NCBI GenBank assembly: GCA_903851415.1
Contig: CAINOE010000104.1
Span: 1 to 45,140 of the forward strand
Reading direction: 5' to 3'
Source of the DNA: an uncultured Rhodopila sp.
Lineage (GTDB): Bacteria > Pseudomonadota > Alphaproteobacteria > Acetobacterales > Acetobacteraceae
DNA: 45,140 nucleotides
In this document: one piece after another, positions 45,017-45,140 of the stretch
Layout of the letters: the number at the start of each line of letters is the position of its first letter
Position numbering within the stretch: the first letter of the stretch is position 1
The notes under the pieces: generated by a model
Databases searched by the model: none
Told to the model about the DNA's origin: nothing
What the model saw: the letters and a program-made list of their open reading frames with translations, nothing else
Translations under genes and position numbers: made by a program

Positions 45017-45140
45017 CTACACCGCGACGCCCAGCAGCTCGAACGCCTTCCGCTGCACCGGCGTCGGCCGCGTCACCACGGTCAGCGGATAGAGCGGGTT
45101 GATCGCGGTGACGATCGTATTGCGCGCCAGCGTCGCCAGA
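45017..45140 (-). CDS. 3' end of a gene cut by the window edge (possible transposase)
   Basis: On the minus strand the frame is open from the window edge to TAG at 45017-45019 and reads LATLARNTIVTAINPLYPL, TVVTRPTPVQRKAFELLGVAV, ending there. The closing PTPVQRKAFELLGV is reminiscent of the C-termini of some IS4/IS1634-group transposases, but about 40 residues are too few for assignment. Codon positions look coding. Confidence 0.4.
   Translation of the reverse strand, partial: LATLARNTIVTAINPLYPLTVVTRPTPVQRKAFELLGVAV

Overview
The window is high-GC DNA (clearly above 60 % G+C, with a few AT-richer intergenic islands) from a Gram-negative bacterium. The gene families, codon use and operon content (OmpA-type outer-membrane protein, bacteriophytochrome remnant, c-di-GMP proteins, Cys sulfate transporter, 5-oxoprolinase, tRNA-Thr with an encoded CCA) suggest an alphaproteobacterium, most likely in the Rhodospirillales/Acetobacteraceae range. 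That placement is inference from gene character, not from a marker gene.

Layout. 1-2852: a 46-bp perfect palindrome, tRNA-Thr(CGU), tadA and an FUSC-family transporter. 2939-9217 (minus strand): a signalling block with a REC-EAL c-di-GMP phosphodiesterase, a 1230-aa sensor kinase with five PAS-type domains, and an OmpR-type regulator with its own promoter. 9601-11735: a polar amino-acid ABC importer (two permeases and a binding protein, but no ATPase). 12351-15929: a fused HyuA/HyuB 5-oxoprolinase-type enzyme. 16133-17725: a membrane sensor with a degenerate GGDEF domain that keeps its inhibitory-site motif. 17879-20518: small lipoprotein, frameshifted class V aminotransferase, DUF3761-type secreted protein and a membrane protein. 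20665-24354 (minus): the four-gene sulfate importer cysP-cysT-cysW-cysA, all translationally overlapping. 24773-26478: thiE with an overlapping periplasmic protein gene.

27658-31597 is a region in decay and rearrangement. A bacteriophytochrome gene carries several frameshifts, an internal PAS deletion, and a deletion that removed its kinase domain and joined it to the last 30-odd codons of a LuxR-type regulator. A divergent soluble histidine kinase stands beside it. After that comes a diverged 400-bp tandem duplication that copied an XRE-type regulator's upstream region and first 59 codons, giving a truncated chimeric copy followed by a complete one.

31894-35705: a flavodoxin-fold NAD(P)H quinone reductase, a two-helix membrane protein and a large 2-oxoglutarate/Fe(II) oxygenase-like protein (minus), divergent from msrB. 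36283-40251 encodes the most striking product, a 1322-aa protein with an N-terminal conserved domain of unknown function followed by eight tandem copies of a module that looks like CBM60 (calcium-dependent carbohydrate binding), with no Sec signal. It is followed by an OmpA-type protein, an MFS exporter, a DUF1772-like protein and a metallo-beta-lactamase-fold hydrolase. The right edge holds an apparently interrupted beta-helix-type ORF next to the 3' end of another gene, possibly a transposase.

A family of GTCATGGCCCGG inverted repeats sits in three intergenic regions. No CRISPR array or rRNA was seen. All family calls come from reading motifs; no database search was possible.
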